Positions 11,241 to 22,328 of a DNA stretch of 64,000 nucleotides are shown here, piece by piece. Below the pieces are notes generated by a model that was not told the origin of the DNA, did not search any database, and worked only from the letters and a program-made list of their open reading frames with translations. The stretch comes from Moniliophthora roreri (Eukaryota > Basidiomycota > Agaricomycetes > Agaricales > Marasmiaceae): the NCBI GenBank assembly GCA_001466705.2, contig LATX02000202.1, forward strand, positions 248,001 through 312,000, in the 5' to 3' direction. Every line of letters starts with the position of its first letter. Positions within the stretch are counted from its first letter, which is position 1. Made by a program: the position numbers and the translations under genes.

Positions 11241-11248
11241 CTCCTATT

Positions 11249-12013
11249 GGCGGCGATAGGCAGACTTGAGACTTGGGTAAGTATGAGCTAGTCACTTCCC
11301 GATTTTCCCGTCTTGTTAACCAAACATTTTCATGGACACCCACACTTCCCACAACCGGCGAGTTCCTCATATTTGGATCTTTCTTCGGTCATCTCTCTGG
11401 ACCGAATAACTCCCCAAACAGACAAGCTGTGATTGTATGATGCATCTCGCACTTTTATTCACTGCACCTCGACACAAGTCTTGTCAGTACGCCACTTGCA
11501 ACGCCATTCCTGACGGCGGTGATAAACAGTCCCGAATCATTCCGTCTCCTTGATTGATCTATATATTCCGACCTAGTCGCAAGAATTGGCCGCCGACCGC
11601 CTACCGCCGACAGAGTACCAGCCCTCAGCATCATATGTTTGCTTCCCGCCATAGCTGTAGGCCAGCTATGGGGTGTATGGTAGCTTCGGGTCCTCGATGT
11701 TGACCGTCATCGCTGAATCGTATCGAGTGGTGGGATTGTAACTTGGTACATTGAATACTAACCCCTATATTTTAATTTACGGGTTTTTTTACACGAAATC
11801 AAAGGCTATGAATCATTTCAAAAATATTCAGTCGAACGTGATACTTACCCATGTTCCTACACCCGGCAAAATTTAATAAACCATCCATCTTTGATAATAC
11901 CCACTCGCACACGTGCATATCGATCCAACAGCAGTCTATAAGTAACGAACATTCTATAATCAATAAAACCGTAACAGTCTACTATATCGATTGAATAACG
12001 AGTAACTCCCAGT
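11249..12013. other. Intergenic, no gene recognised
   Basis: This AT-richer stretch ends in the 3' flank of the minus-strand gene that terminates at 12014. No coding frame with recognisable features was seen. Confidence 0.4.
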
Positions 12014-14893
12014 CTATTCTATTTGGGGAGGCAAAGGAGGTGGCATACTAGGAGCTGGTGGAACCTTATGTTTTCCGCGAGCTCTGCGGGAATTGAATGA
12101 GGCTAAAAGGGTCACATTCAATGCCAAGAAATAATGAACTTTGTCGCAAACGCTTACCCGGTGAAAACTGCCTCGGAGATGAAGAACTAGCCCGTTCTCG
12201 CCTGCGGTTCGAGGATCTTTGATGCAACACACCCCAACCACGAGGCGTTTTTTCTGACATTCGAGGAGTAGGAACATCGGAGAGCGTGTGATCAAGTTCC
12301 AAAGGAGAGGATGTATGCCTCCTTTCCGTCGAGCCCGGCTCGGCGGACTCGAGGAGTTTTAGGATTGTATTTGCGACACGGGCCAGTGACTTACTGGATG
12401 CAGCCACCAAGTCACTAATCTGGAAAAGATTATCTTGTGACACGCCAGATAAGGTGCATGCAGTCAAGAATGACCAGAGATTCGATACGCTATCCACGCC
12501 ATTTTCATTAGGATCAGGTTGGAGAACTAGATTCGACTGAAGATTGTTGATCAAGCTGCGTGAAGGAGTCAACTAAGCGGATCGATGATTTATTGATTGT
12601 TCACATACTGGGAGAGAACATAACCGTCTCTGAGGGCTTCTCCAAACAGTCTCTTCTCCTTTTCTTCTTCGTAGAGCGAGAGACGTACACTAACTTCTGT
12701 CGGTGTAACCGGACTGTTCGATCCATCGATTGACCAGCATCTTTCAAGGTCGGCGAGTAAATTTATACGTCGTTCTACCTCTTCCCAACTACCAGAGCCT
12801 CCTACCCACTGCAGGCGAGAACTTGCAAGGAAATTACAAAGCGCTGATGTCGCCGTTCTAATCGTTTCTCTGTTCGAGGGGTTTGAACTGGAGCTGAGCG
12901 TGTAGGCCATAATATTATAGTGCTTATAGTCTGGTCCTCGGGGTCCAAAATCAACTAGGGTTATTGCGGCCTCAGAATTCAATTTCTTTGATTCCTCTTC
13001 ATCCGACGAGTCGCCTGAATCTGTAGCGTGATAAAGAATTAAGTACAGGTTCCCCCATATGACACATCGCGCACCCTGCTGCTCTGTTTTTACATCAACT
13101 CGAGCCATGATGACACGCTCGGTAGCAAATGAGGTAGAAATAACGATGTCTTTGCTCTCCGACTGATCATCTGTCAGAGGTTCAAGATACACGATACCTG
13201 GCAATTCATAAGCTTCCGTCTGACAGAGACTTCTGGAAATCTTACTGTCTTGCACAGAAAACTTGAATTTTTCAGCGAGTCTAGATATTAACTCCCGTTC
13301 AGAAGGAAGCACCTCATCTTCCTAGAATAGAGCATCGGGAGTAATCTTATTGGAGATGAAAAGGCGACATACATCAGTTAATAGTGCTCCCCAGTCTCTA
13401 TCATGCGAAATGGCTATCGACGCATCTCCCACTTGTTCCGAGATCGCCAGCAGGAAAGGATTGATTAGATCATTGCATGGGTGAAAAGTCTATTCATCTC
13501 GTTAGTACACCGCTCTGGGAAGCCATGGACTTCGCGCACCATAGGGTCTCCAGGCTGATAATCAATGAGGATGTCATCTGTCGTGTTGCTCGGAACAGGT
13601 GTGGAGTAAGCGTGGTAAATACCACGATGACTTCCACTGCCACTTGATGGACTCATTGACGTCGAAGAGCGGGATCCATAGCCGCCATGAGTCTTGAAAT
13701 GACCAAACGTGGTGTAATCATTCGTGTTTGTTGCTTTGGCGTAGACTTCGTCTATATCCCGTACTTTGAATCGATCAGGCTGCACTGGTTTTCGGCTGAC
13801 CACGAATCCCTGCATGAAAACACAAGAATTGCATGGTCTTTGACCATCCAAGGGAAGATTATGGAAAATACCAGGGTAGCACCGAGCTTCGCACGAGTTG
13901 CTGCCGGTGAACCCCCAGCTGCAGTACTTGTGATCTGAGGTTGTGCCGGATGTGACGTTGAAAGGTAGAGAAAATGTTTCGGAGGGATTTGCGACGTTCA
14001 AGAAAGAGGATACCCCCCAGGAAGAACATCGTTCGTACCCTGTGACTAGATATAAAATTGCGCCAGGGCCGAGCAGCCTGTCTCTTTGAGTCTCTGCGTA
14101 CAAGAACCACTTTTCAGAATGTTTCTGTGCATATCTCTGAAAAAGCGCAATATTGGCGACTTCCTCACGCCAACTTCCATCAGGAAGCACTAGTATGGCA
14201 CCTTGGGCATCCGGAGAGGTGAACCTGTACACCTGATTGGTGCTTTTGCCGATTATTCAGTTGATTCAAGTTCAACGGAGTAGAGAGACTAACTCACTCC
14301 CCAGTCCCGTCCGTCTCTAGCTTGATGCTTCCCGGAACTACGACAGGCGTTCCTGGATTTCGATAGATATCTTCAGCACTGTGAGATAGCTCCACGTCTT
14401 CTTCCGATATAGCAATGAAGCCATCAGGTACCCCATAGCTATTGATAGGATGGTTCGCGGCTTGGCAGACATTGAACAAGTAATCGAAAGGTGTATTGCT
14501 CCGCACGATTCCGACATCGCCTATCCTCACACCAGTGGTTCGATACTCTGGTGGTAGCTTCGCCTTTGGTTGTGGATACCATAGTGGATATCCTTCCCTT
14601 TTCGACAATAGCAGTAACGAGTAACGGACGCTTCCATGGAGATTGGGATCGTTTGGGCATGGGATTGGCAGAGGATCATACGTCCATGGATTGGCGAGTG
14701 CTTGGCGACCGTCCGGTGAAACGAGTTGTACGGCTGAAAATCTCTCAGGTGAGTCAGGTGAAGGTCTCAACAACCCAGCATACGCACTAAGTGGAGATGA
14801 AGCGTGATAATGAGTGACTTGGTCCCTTCCGATGTTCGTTATGTCTCTAGCATTGATGGAGAAGCCACTTCCACCGTGTCCAATGGATGCCAT
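12014..14893 (-). CDS. 865-aa protein with C-terminal calponin-homology-like domain; six exons
   Basis: The proposed exons are 14893-14298, 14224-13540, 13489-13373, 13321-12609, 12555-12158 and 12102-12014. The GT-AG introns are 50-73 nt and all phases agree (1200 + 117 + 1281 nt). The N-terminus has a motif ending DITNIGRDQVTHYH, resembling the short N-terminal tag found before many Agaricomycete hypothetical proteins. The middle (about 200-420) is Cys/Trp/Gly-rich with a Ser-rich linker. The C-terminal region (about 680-775) reads GEALRDGYVLSHLINNLQ, then NLWSFLTACTLSGVSQDNLF and ISDLVAASSKSLARVANTI. This matches the helix order of type-3-like CH domains of Cdc24/Vav-type RhoGEFs. No DH or PH domain is seen. 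The protein ends in a proline-rich tail. The role is unknown; a cytoskeletal or signalling scaffold is only an inference. Confidence 0.68.
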
Positions 14894-15452
14894 GGAGCGA
14901 CATGTAATGGCAGTAAGAGGTCAAAGTATCATTGGCACCGCCTCAGAGCGAAGAAGAGAAAACTCCGGAAGCTTCATTCATCATTTTATCGTTGATGCGA
15001 TGATGAATCCTGAGTTCTGGGTTTGATTAGCAAACCAAGACTTTCAAGTAGGGTTGAGATACTACGTGCAGGCGGAGAAGAGATGTGGAGAAAGACTGCA
15101 TGAGGTTAATATGAGGGTTCAAAGCAGCAGTTGTGAGCGCCTAGTTATTCGAAAACGGTCCGGAACAATTCGGCGGTCCACAGACCGGTCTGTAGGGACT
15201 GATCACGGCCTTTCGGAACCTGTGTCCTGAGTCATCGCCACGATACGAACCAACAACGTGGTAACCTGAAAGTTTTTCCTGTTCCCCCATAGTTTCTACC
15301 TCGATGAGATGGCAAACAATGCGCACGTAACTTAACGGAATGTGCAAGGCTACAATGAGGACGAATTACGTGTAATATGAAAGATAGTACGTTCTCTATA
15401 CATCGCCAAAGAGTATGATATTGATTTTGTCCAACCGTAGACATACCAAAGG
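14894..15452. other. Intergenic between two minus-strand genes
   Basis: This holds the promoter of the 865-aa protein gene (near 14900) and the 3' flank of the membrane-protein gene ending at 15453. No other gene was seen. Confidence 0.4.
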
Positions 15453-17086
15453 TTATGCTGAATGTATGAAACGAGAGTTTAATGACATTCTCGGGGTATC
15501 CCTCTCCAGTTCAAAATCTTGGGGCTCCAACGCGAAGCCACATCGCTGGAAGTTTGCCTTGTCCGTCATCTGGAGCTGTGCACCGTGTAAAGACCATGTC
15601 AGATTCCCGCTAATGATAGGCGTACTCACATAAAATTCAATGGCTGCAACATGAATCAACGCCGCTAGGAACAGTGTCATTCCGTGTGTGACTCTCTTGG
15701 CAGAGGCATCTTCAAGTGCGCCTTGGTGAATAGAAGCCAGCACTGGAACGTACCGACCTGGGGTGACCAGGGTTCTTGGTACATCGCCAGAGGGGAGGCA
15801 TTGCGGGTATCGTTCAGTTAGGGTTTTGAGATCCTTCAGGACGAACAAAATTTCGTCACAGCGCCATAACTGGGGGGGATGGTGGTCAAAGTCGGGACGG
15901 ATTAATTTGCGATCACTCCCACCGAATAGAAATCACCCATATTGGATATAATCGCCATCGCAATGTTCATAATGATCCGGCCAGTAATCGGTACGGAGAA
16001 GTATACGATGGCCCCTGCCAGCGGGAGTGGAGTGACATTACATGATTGGTGTATTTGGCCTTGAAGACGTACGAAGCATCCATTTTCTGTGCAATTTCGT
16101 GTTAACTTTTGCGTAGTAGCCCCCGCAGAGGAGCGCAAAAACAATCATGACAGTAAGGACGTAGTAGGCAGCCTGGGTGCTAATTTCTCCACCAAAAGCG
16201 CGGCGAGCGATAACACCACCAGCGATATTTGCTGGGACCAATAATGCGATTACAAGATATCCTAGAATGCTGTGAGAACTTGAAGAATCAGAGTCTGATT
16301 GAAGTTACACACGCACCATTTAGGCGATGAAGCCTTATATGCTTTCTGCGAATGCTGGGAAGGAATTGCAGTCCTACCAGCAGACCACCGACTTCAAGTT
16401 CCAAAGGGATTAGCATGATATCGAATGGCTGCTAACAGGTACGCACCAATGGAGAAATATATGTGACAGCCGTAATTGACTTTATAAACCAGCAGCTCGA
16501 ACCATCGGAACTCGCCTAGGGCAACAAGGTGATTAAGGACGGGTTCAGCCTCTCACTGCAGGACTGCTCCTTACCTGGCGTGGTCCACGTTTTCATTTTC
16601 ACTGGATCCATCAGTGGACTTCTGGCCAGGCAGAATCCTATGAGGCAGTCACCGAAAATGAGGCCTACTACCGTGGTTTGTTCAGTGATAAGTTAGAAAG
16701 CTTGGACACGCACATAAAAGTAAGCTATATCTCTCTCTAAATCCTGCCATCCAACTCAGCGATAAATATATCGACAAAAACCGATCGTGTTTCGTTGTTA
16801 TTTCCTTTGATCGTTCTTCAAAGTTAAGCGAAATGGATGGTTTGTGTATGATGGGAGACGGAGCCACGAACTGTTGATTAGACGGGGGAGTGCAGGTAGG
16901 TGAAATAGGTGTGGATGGCCATTGGGAGGCTGATAAGTTGACAGGTGTTGCAGTTGAACTGTTACAAGGAAGGTGAGGAACAGGAGAGGAAGACTGAAGA
17001 CGGTTCGGCGATAGAGGAGAATCGTGAAGGCTACTGCTAAACGTAAGCTCACGTTCTTGATATGCTCCGTACTCGTATGCAGCCAT
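15453..17086 (-). CDS. Polytopic membrane protein, DUF2306-like; about eight exons
   Basis: The splicing read by eye gives exons 17086-16714, 16664-16575, 16515-16447, 16391-16317, 16261-16073, 16014 to about 15925, and a terminal part ending at the stop at 15453. A Ser/Pro-rich cytosolic N-terminus of about 115 residues is followed by several hydrophobic helices, for example LLLCLIFGDCLIGFCLA, GGLLVGLQFLP, YLVIALLVPANIAGG and VLTVMIVFALLCGGYY. The pair of motifs RLHRLNGYLV and KLHRKWMLR is characteristic of the DUF2306 family of integral membrane proteins, as I know it. That family has no established reaction. The start is MAAYEYGAY; an upstream in-frame Met at 17182 is possible. The last intron (about 15631-15578) is stop-free and in frame, so isoforms may exist. 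Confidence 0.58.
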
Positions 17087-17529
17087 AGACGAAGTAGAGA
17101 AGCGAGAAGGAAAAAGACAACTGACTTTAATTTGTAGACGAGATTTACATAAATGCCGCCCGCGTCCCTTCGGACAATTCACGGTTAAACAAGGCGGCTT
17201 ATAATTAGAACCTGTTCGGAGTCACCGCGTTGCAACCCGGACCCAGCCAAAGCCGTACGGCTCTTTTGGTCCGCACGAACCTGAGACGTATGTCCAAACT
17301 TGTCACTGAGCTATCTTTCTAGAAGAAACTAGTGGTTCGATTTTAGTGCCCGATACTCAATCGTCAGCTCAATTTGATTATCGAAATCTTCCAGGGGAGA
17401 CCGACTACAAAAAGTCGGACGCCCAAGATGCAACACCCCATAGCACCCTTCCGCGTGACTACGCGCGAGAGTCTGGGACAAAGCAAAGATTCAGTGTTCA
17501 TGTTCGTATCGTGAAGTTACATCTCTAGT
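17087..17529. other. Intergenic, promoter of the DUF2306-like gene
   Basis: No gene is supported. This is the expected promoter of the membrane-protein gene starting at 17086 and the 3' flank of the seven-transmembrane gene ending at 17530. Confidence 0.4.
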
Positions 17530-19024
17530 TCAATTCACCGACTGGAATTGGGAGGAGGTATATGTTTCGACACAGGTACTGAGGTTAACTTCAGTCGTTT
17601 GTTGGGACCCAAGCTCTTCATGATCTTCTATGCTGATGCCTTTTCCGGAACGAACAATGATCAAGGTGGGAGCGATTCCCTGTTCAGCTGCATATCAGTG
17701 CTGAGCCGTCTAACAAAGTTATAGAGCTCACAGCTGCTTGAATCAATAATGGTGTAAGATCCCAACCTACTAGAGCCTCCGCCGTGTTGAATGCAACATT
17801 CGGGATTAGGACGAGCGGATATATGAGGCCAGATTCCAAGCTAATGCGACGGTATAGGCTCACGACTTGAGGAAGCGTAAAGAGGAAACGAACATACATA
17901 ATAGCAGCAACTGTGTTGTACCGTTTCCTCGACGTAGCGCTCGCGACACCACTGGAGCGACGAGATATCCAGTATATTCTTCCAGCTAGGTCACAATCGA
18001 GTCACAATTCTGCGAAACAATCAAATACAGTGATGTACTTACCGACCAATGATATCAAGATCATCGTAATGAAGAGATTGAGGATCATGTAAATCCCCAT
18101 CATGAGATGGCTGAGTTGGAACCATCCCATGCCTGCATCCTGCGTCGCGGAACCCTTGACGATAATAATTATCGTACAAGCAGTCCCGAGTACTGTCAAT
18201 AAAAATACTGAGCTTAAACCCACTGAGAATGATGAGTGACTCACAGTTGGACAGGGTACATGCAACGATGGGCCCAATCACAATTGGTTTGCGGTGTCCC
18301 CATATAATGTAGCAGCGGAATATCTGATCTGAATGAGAGATTGCACGGTAATAGAGGTATTGAGGTTGTAACACACCAGGATCATATCTGCAATGATACT
18401 GAAGATACCCCCTGGAAGTTCAGATACGATCAAACCCGAAAGCTGCCGCACTCACTTTCCTATTAGATATAGCACAGCTACTGTTCCGCTGAGGCCGGCA
18501 GTCTTGTTAGACCGCATGTCACGAGAAAAGCCGCCATAGACACTTACTTGAACCCATATTGTATTCTCTTCCCTGCCTGCGACATCAGCTGCTTCATGAG
18601 CTCCTCGTTGTGAGTCATGATGGAGAAGTAGTAGGTGGCGTCCCATAAGATTCGTGCAGTTTCAAGCACCACACTCACACTGGCCAACCCGAATAGGGAG
18701 GACAATGAGATCAGATGAAAATGAGATGCTCTGGTCAGCCCTTGTCTTTTAAGGACGGATAAGCACGACAAGAAGAGCATAAGGTAAATTCCTGAAGAGA
18801 CCTGCTCAATAGCTTGTCTAGAAGTGAGGCTAAAGAAACGCACCGTATAGAAGGAATTGCAGCTACGAAGATATCGTGAGTGAAGCTCCACCAAGTGAGT
18901 TTAAAGTACACACCCCAGTTACAATGGCAGGACCGACAAGTACGCTCGAAACTGTTAGATGGCTTTCAAGCGAGAATGCGAGGTTCAAAGAGTCCGTACG
19001 GTAATTTGGTGCGGGTTGTGACAT
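17530..19024 (-). CDS. Seven-transmembrane protein of a large Agaricomycete family; multi-exon
   Basis: The gene starts MSQPAPNY at 19024 and ends SSQFQSVN at 17530. Exons joined by eye give a chain of hydrophobic helices: LESHLTVSSVLVGPAIVTG, LQFLLYGIYLMLFLSCLSVL, GTVAVLYLIG, IIADMILIFRCYIIWGHRKP, LFLLTVLGTACTIIIIVKG, MMGIYMILNLFITMILISLV and LESGLIYPLVLIPNVAF. The motifs IADMILIFRCYIIWG and GRIYWISRR are the hallmark pair of an uncharacterised seven-helix receptor-like family that is very common in Agaricomycetes. A hydrophilic cytosolic tail of about 50 residues follows the last helix. At least seven short introns are needed. No ligand or signalling partner can be inferred. Confidence 0.72.
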
Positions 19025-20407
19025 TGTAGTGGGTAGAAGGTCGTATCGAGCTGAGACTTTGGGCTTCCAGCAGTGTCAGAACGGAAGGTTGAGAATGGCG
19101 GAGGACTCGGAGGCTTCAAGTTTTGAGCTTCATGTTTTACAGGGAGAATAGGTTTGACACCCGCGCATCTAAAGTCCGCTGTTAAAGTACTTATATTGTA
19201 CCTGGCAGCCAGGGTTTCTCACGTACCAGAGCCGAATTCAAACGGCATTGAGTGTTGTCACCTTAATTCACACCCATCATTCAACTGTCCGCGGCGGGTT
19301 TGCATTGACAGATTGGTGATCTGGGGAGTTAGTTATGAATTAATGGACCAGCGTAATCGTAATTGTAGTCATTGTATCACCTTCCACTTCCTTCCTTAAG
19401 CTTTGGCAGCTGGTGGGAGTCCAAGTACGTGGCGAGTACGCCTAACAATCGCTGGAGTTGTGCATATGAGTATCAGATACCACTGACTTACAACGGTGCC
19501 AGCAGAATCTATCAAGATTCGAGGATGTTGTAAACCAAGCAGAGATCATTACGTGACGAAAGTCTCAAGCCAATAGATCCGGCCATAACTATCCACCTTT
19601 TCGTGAGTTTGGAGCAGTTGGTAGCCCAGAGGAGTGGTTTGGTATATATATGAGATTCCTGAACCCATTGATTGTTCAATGACTGAAAATAAATAACAAT
19701 TCGATTTGGCGCTAGCGTCCTAGTCTGAGAGCTTAGGAAGTAAGCTGGCGCCTTCTACACAGCCGGGCGTGAATTCGGAGATCGCTGGTGGGACTTGAGT
19801 ACCTTAAGCGCCAGTGTGCTGGCGAAAACTGTATCGACTCAGACAAAAGACGTACTCGGGACATTTATTGCATAATCCTGCACACCTCCCGGGCCTGATG
19901 AACCCGATTTTTGAGCTACCATTCCAAGAATAGAGAAGAGAGCCAAACAGAGATGCTTCGTTCGATCAGAACGCGCTTGAGGGGTTGGGGGAGAGTATGA
20001 TAACGTGATGGTCGTGATGGACGATGGGCCTTCGGCCCACCCACTCGCGGGGAGTTTGAAGCGGAAGTGTATCGGAGTTCAAATCGACGCTTTAGGTTTT
20101 GCTCCCACGCTTGTCCCATTGTTCCATTATATACTGAATACCATCATAGTCCTACACTCGATATACGTCCTCATAACTTCTTCAAGGAGCATCAATCGTT
20201 CTAAAAAAGGCGTTTCCCTGGCGCTGACTGCATTACCTGGGCACCAACGACATTTTCTGATCTCGCAGTATCACCTAAATACCTCTTTGTGGGCTTATCG
20301 TGTTTACCAGGTTCATTTGCAGAGGAAAAGATCCCGGGATCTGATGCTACTGCACATCGAAACGATTGAAACGAATGAAAGCGGGGCATGTTCAGTCTTG
20401 GTTATAT
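19025..20407. other. Intergenic, no gene recognised
   Basis: Short frames only. The first 200 bp should be the promoter of the seven-transmembrane gene. Repeats begin at about 20408. Confidence 0.4.
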
Positions 20408-20590
20408 TGACAGCGTTCAATAAACATACTCAACACACCATCCCTGGTCCGGCTCAGTAGGATCAAAACCTTATCTTGGGCTGTGAACCCCCCGGGGATG
20501 GAGGAACAGCAGAGCCCGAGCGTGCAAACGGTCTGTCATAAGGGATAGAATATAGCCGCCATGATGTGAGGATTCCTTCTCGTTGTGTTC
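20408..20590 (+). repeat. Direct repeat copy 1 (interrupted by an element)
   Basis: This sequence recurs at 21990-22176 with roughly 90% or better identity by eye. It begins TTGACAGCGTTCAATAAACA in both. In this copy the homology is interrupted after 20590 and resumes at 21119-21150 with ATTCGTTCGCCGGTGCT. Confidence 0.85.
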
Positions 20591-21118
20591 CAGCTGTTGC
20601 AATAATCGTAGGCCGCATCGAAAAAAAAGTTTGGGATGCCAAAGCGCTCCACCAGCCCCAACTTTCTCGCCCGTCGCTGTTGATGTCAATGCCTCCGACT
20701 ACCACTGAACGTCCTTCTGGCCGTTCCATCTTCCATTACATATGGGCAACTATCGATTTGTTCATCCCGAGAAGAAAAAGGCCTACATAACACAGCATTT
20801 ACGTGGACAACGTCCTTCCGAAATTTGCCACTATTCTGGTTACAGCGCTCGAGCCTTTCGTCGACTGCGCAGTCTCTACTACAAGACAGGCAATGTAATA
20901 CGCAAGCCAGTATCTGCAGGAGCTCCCCGGGTCGTTTGGATACGTTTCTGCATTATAGCTAGCATAGTTACACTGAAGACACTACATGCAACTCTGGTTG
21001 CGAGCACGATATGATGGTTTCTTGAGCACATATATGCATGATAGGACTATGATATCATTTTGGAGCGCTTTGTCATCCAACTTTTTTTCGATGCGGCCTA
21101 CGATTATTGCAACAACTG
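20591..21118. mobile_element. 528-bp inverted-repeat DNA transposon derivative, with sister empty site
   Basis: The ends are inverted repeats of about 60 bp. Left starts CAGCTGTTGCAATAATCG (20591-20651) and right, read inward, starts CAGTTGTTGCAATAATCG (21118-21061). A 2-bp TC flanks both sides (20589-20590, 21119-21120). The duplicate at 21990-22200 has the uninterrupted sequence GTGTTCATTCGTTCGCC at 22171-22187, which is the empty site. It holds a short frame with a helix-turn-helix resembling Tc1/IS630-type transposases but no DDE catalytic part, so it looks like an internally deleted derivative. A TC rather than TA duplication is unusual for Tc1/mariner. Confidence 0.82.
20742..21014 (+). 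pseudogene. Truncated transposase N-terminus (helix-turn-helix), inside the 528-bp element
   Basis: A 90-codon frame. Its first 65 residues (PEKKKAYITQHLRGQRPSEI, then SARAFRRLRSLYYKTGNVIR and a GAPRVV end) resemble the N-terminal HTH of Tc1/IS630-type transposases, which typically run from ISxDxKxxAL to GRPRxL. No DDE domain follows; the rest is unrelated sequence up to the right inverted repeat. Confidence 0.5.
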
Positions 21119-21224
21119 TCATTCGTTCGCCGGTGCTTTGCATGGCAGATAGGGCTGTGAACCGTTGCCATACAGGCGGGTGATATGGTAACGGCTTTGC
21201 GGTTACGGGTACCGTACCGTCGCA

Positions 21225-21620
21225 CCTTGTACGGTACACCGCTGACAACAAATCATACCCTGTTGATACGTTAGGAATGTCATCGTTCCGAGGATTCCAA
21301 CGTACGATGGTGAGGATTTTCTGTTATGTGATGCACGTGACTGAACCCTGGGAGCCAAAAACTACTCATGAAAAACAACGTTTATGAGAACTGTCCCGTA
21401 TCATATTCAGCGCCAAAACACAGAAAAGACTTCCTGAAGGGCTCTGGGACTACATACAATGGGGGACATGACGGGATGAAGGACTTTGTTGCTAGCGGCT
21501 ATCTATCATCGTACGTTGAGGATCCCACCGGCGTCTCAGTGCAAGTCCATCATCGGATCATTCCTAACGTACCTCCATCGTACGATATCCTGCCAGCGGT
21601 GTACGATGTCGAGGGTGAAG
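21225..21620. repeat. Imperfect inverted repeat with TACGGTAC-rich arms
   Basis: The arms 21225-21285 and about 21565-21620 are imperfect reverse complements. Both contain CACCGCTG next to a TACGTTAGGAATG block. The outer flanks carry TACGGTACGG-like motifs, also seen at 52870-52940 and 56390-56780. This may be another MITE-like element; its boundaries are not defined. Confidence 0.45.
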
Positions 21621-21989
21621 GAGACCGTAAAGTGCCGTACCGGCACGGCCGTATACTGTATACGGGGTAGTGCATTCCCACGATCCCTGACGGGTCATCT
21701 TTTCGTTGCGTCCTGGACCCTCTGCAAAGCTTCGTTCATGGGAAGGGTGCAAATGATCTATGCTTGGAGATAATTTGAGGGACTCTCAACTCCAAAAGGT
21801 GCGTATCTCATCCTTAGTCTATCTCGACATGCTGCATACGTTATATACTAAGTAACTGCGAAGCCTTCTTCAGGCCAAAATTCATTGTGAACTTCCGACC
21901 ATGGCATCGGACATCCGTGCTACTTTAGTATCACGTAGATTATATCCCTCAAAGGACACTCGAAATCGACCTTATCCGCGAGCAAACCT

Positions 21990-22200
21990 TGACAGCGTTC
22001 AATAAACATACTCAACACACCATCCCTGGTCCGGCTCAGTAGGATCAGAACCTTATCTTGGGCTGTGAAACCCCCCTGGGGATGGAGGAGCAGCGGAACC
22101 CGAGCGCTTGCAAACGGTCTGTCATAAGGGATAGAATATAGCCGCCATAATGTCGGGATTCCTTCTCGTTGTGTTCATTCGTTCGCCGGTGCTGTGCATG
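21990..22200 (+). repeat. Direct repeat copy 2 (empty site for the 528-bp element)
   Basis: Matches 20408-20590 and continues without interruption into ATTCGTTCGCCGGTGCT, which in copy 1 lies after the inserted 528-bp element. The duplication therefore preceded the insertion, or this copy lost the element precisely. Confidence 0.8.
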
Positions 22201-22328
22201 ACAGAACCTTACTGGACCTGTCGCATTCCATCGCAGTTCAGCTGCTTTTGTAGTATAGTAGTGTTCATCTACACTAAAGTATTGATACGTGATACACATG
22301 ACGGTTGATTGCTGTTATACAATGTCCT

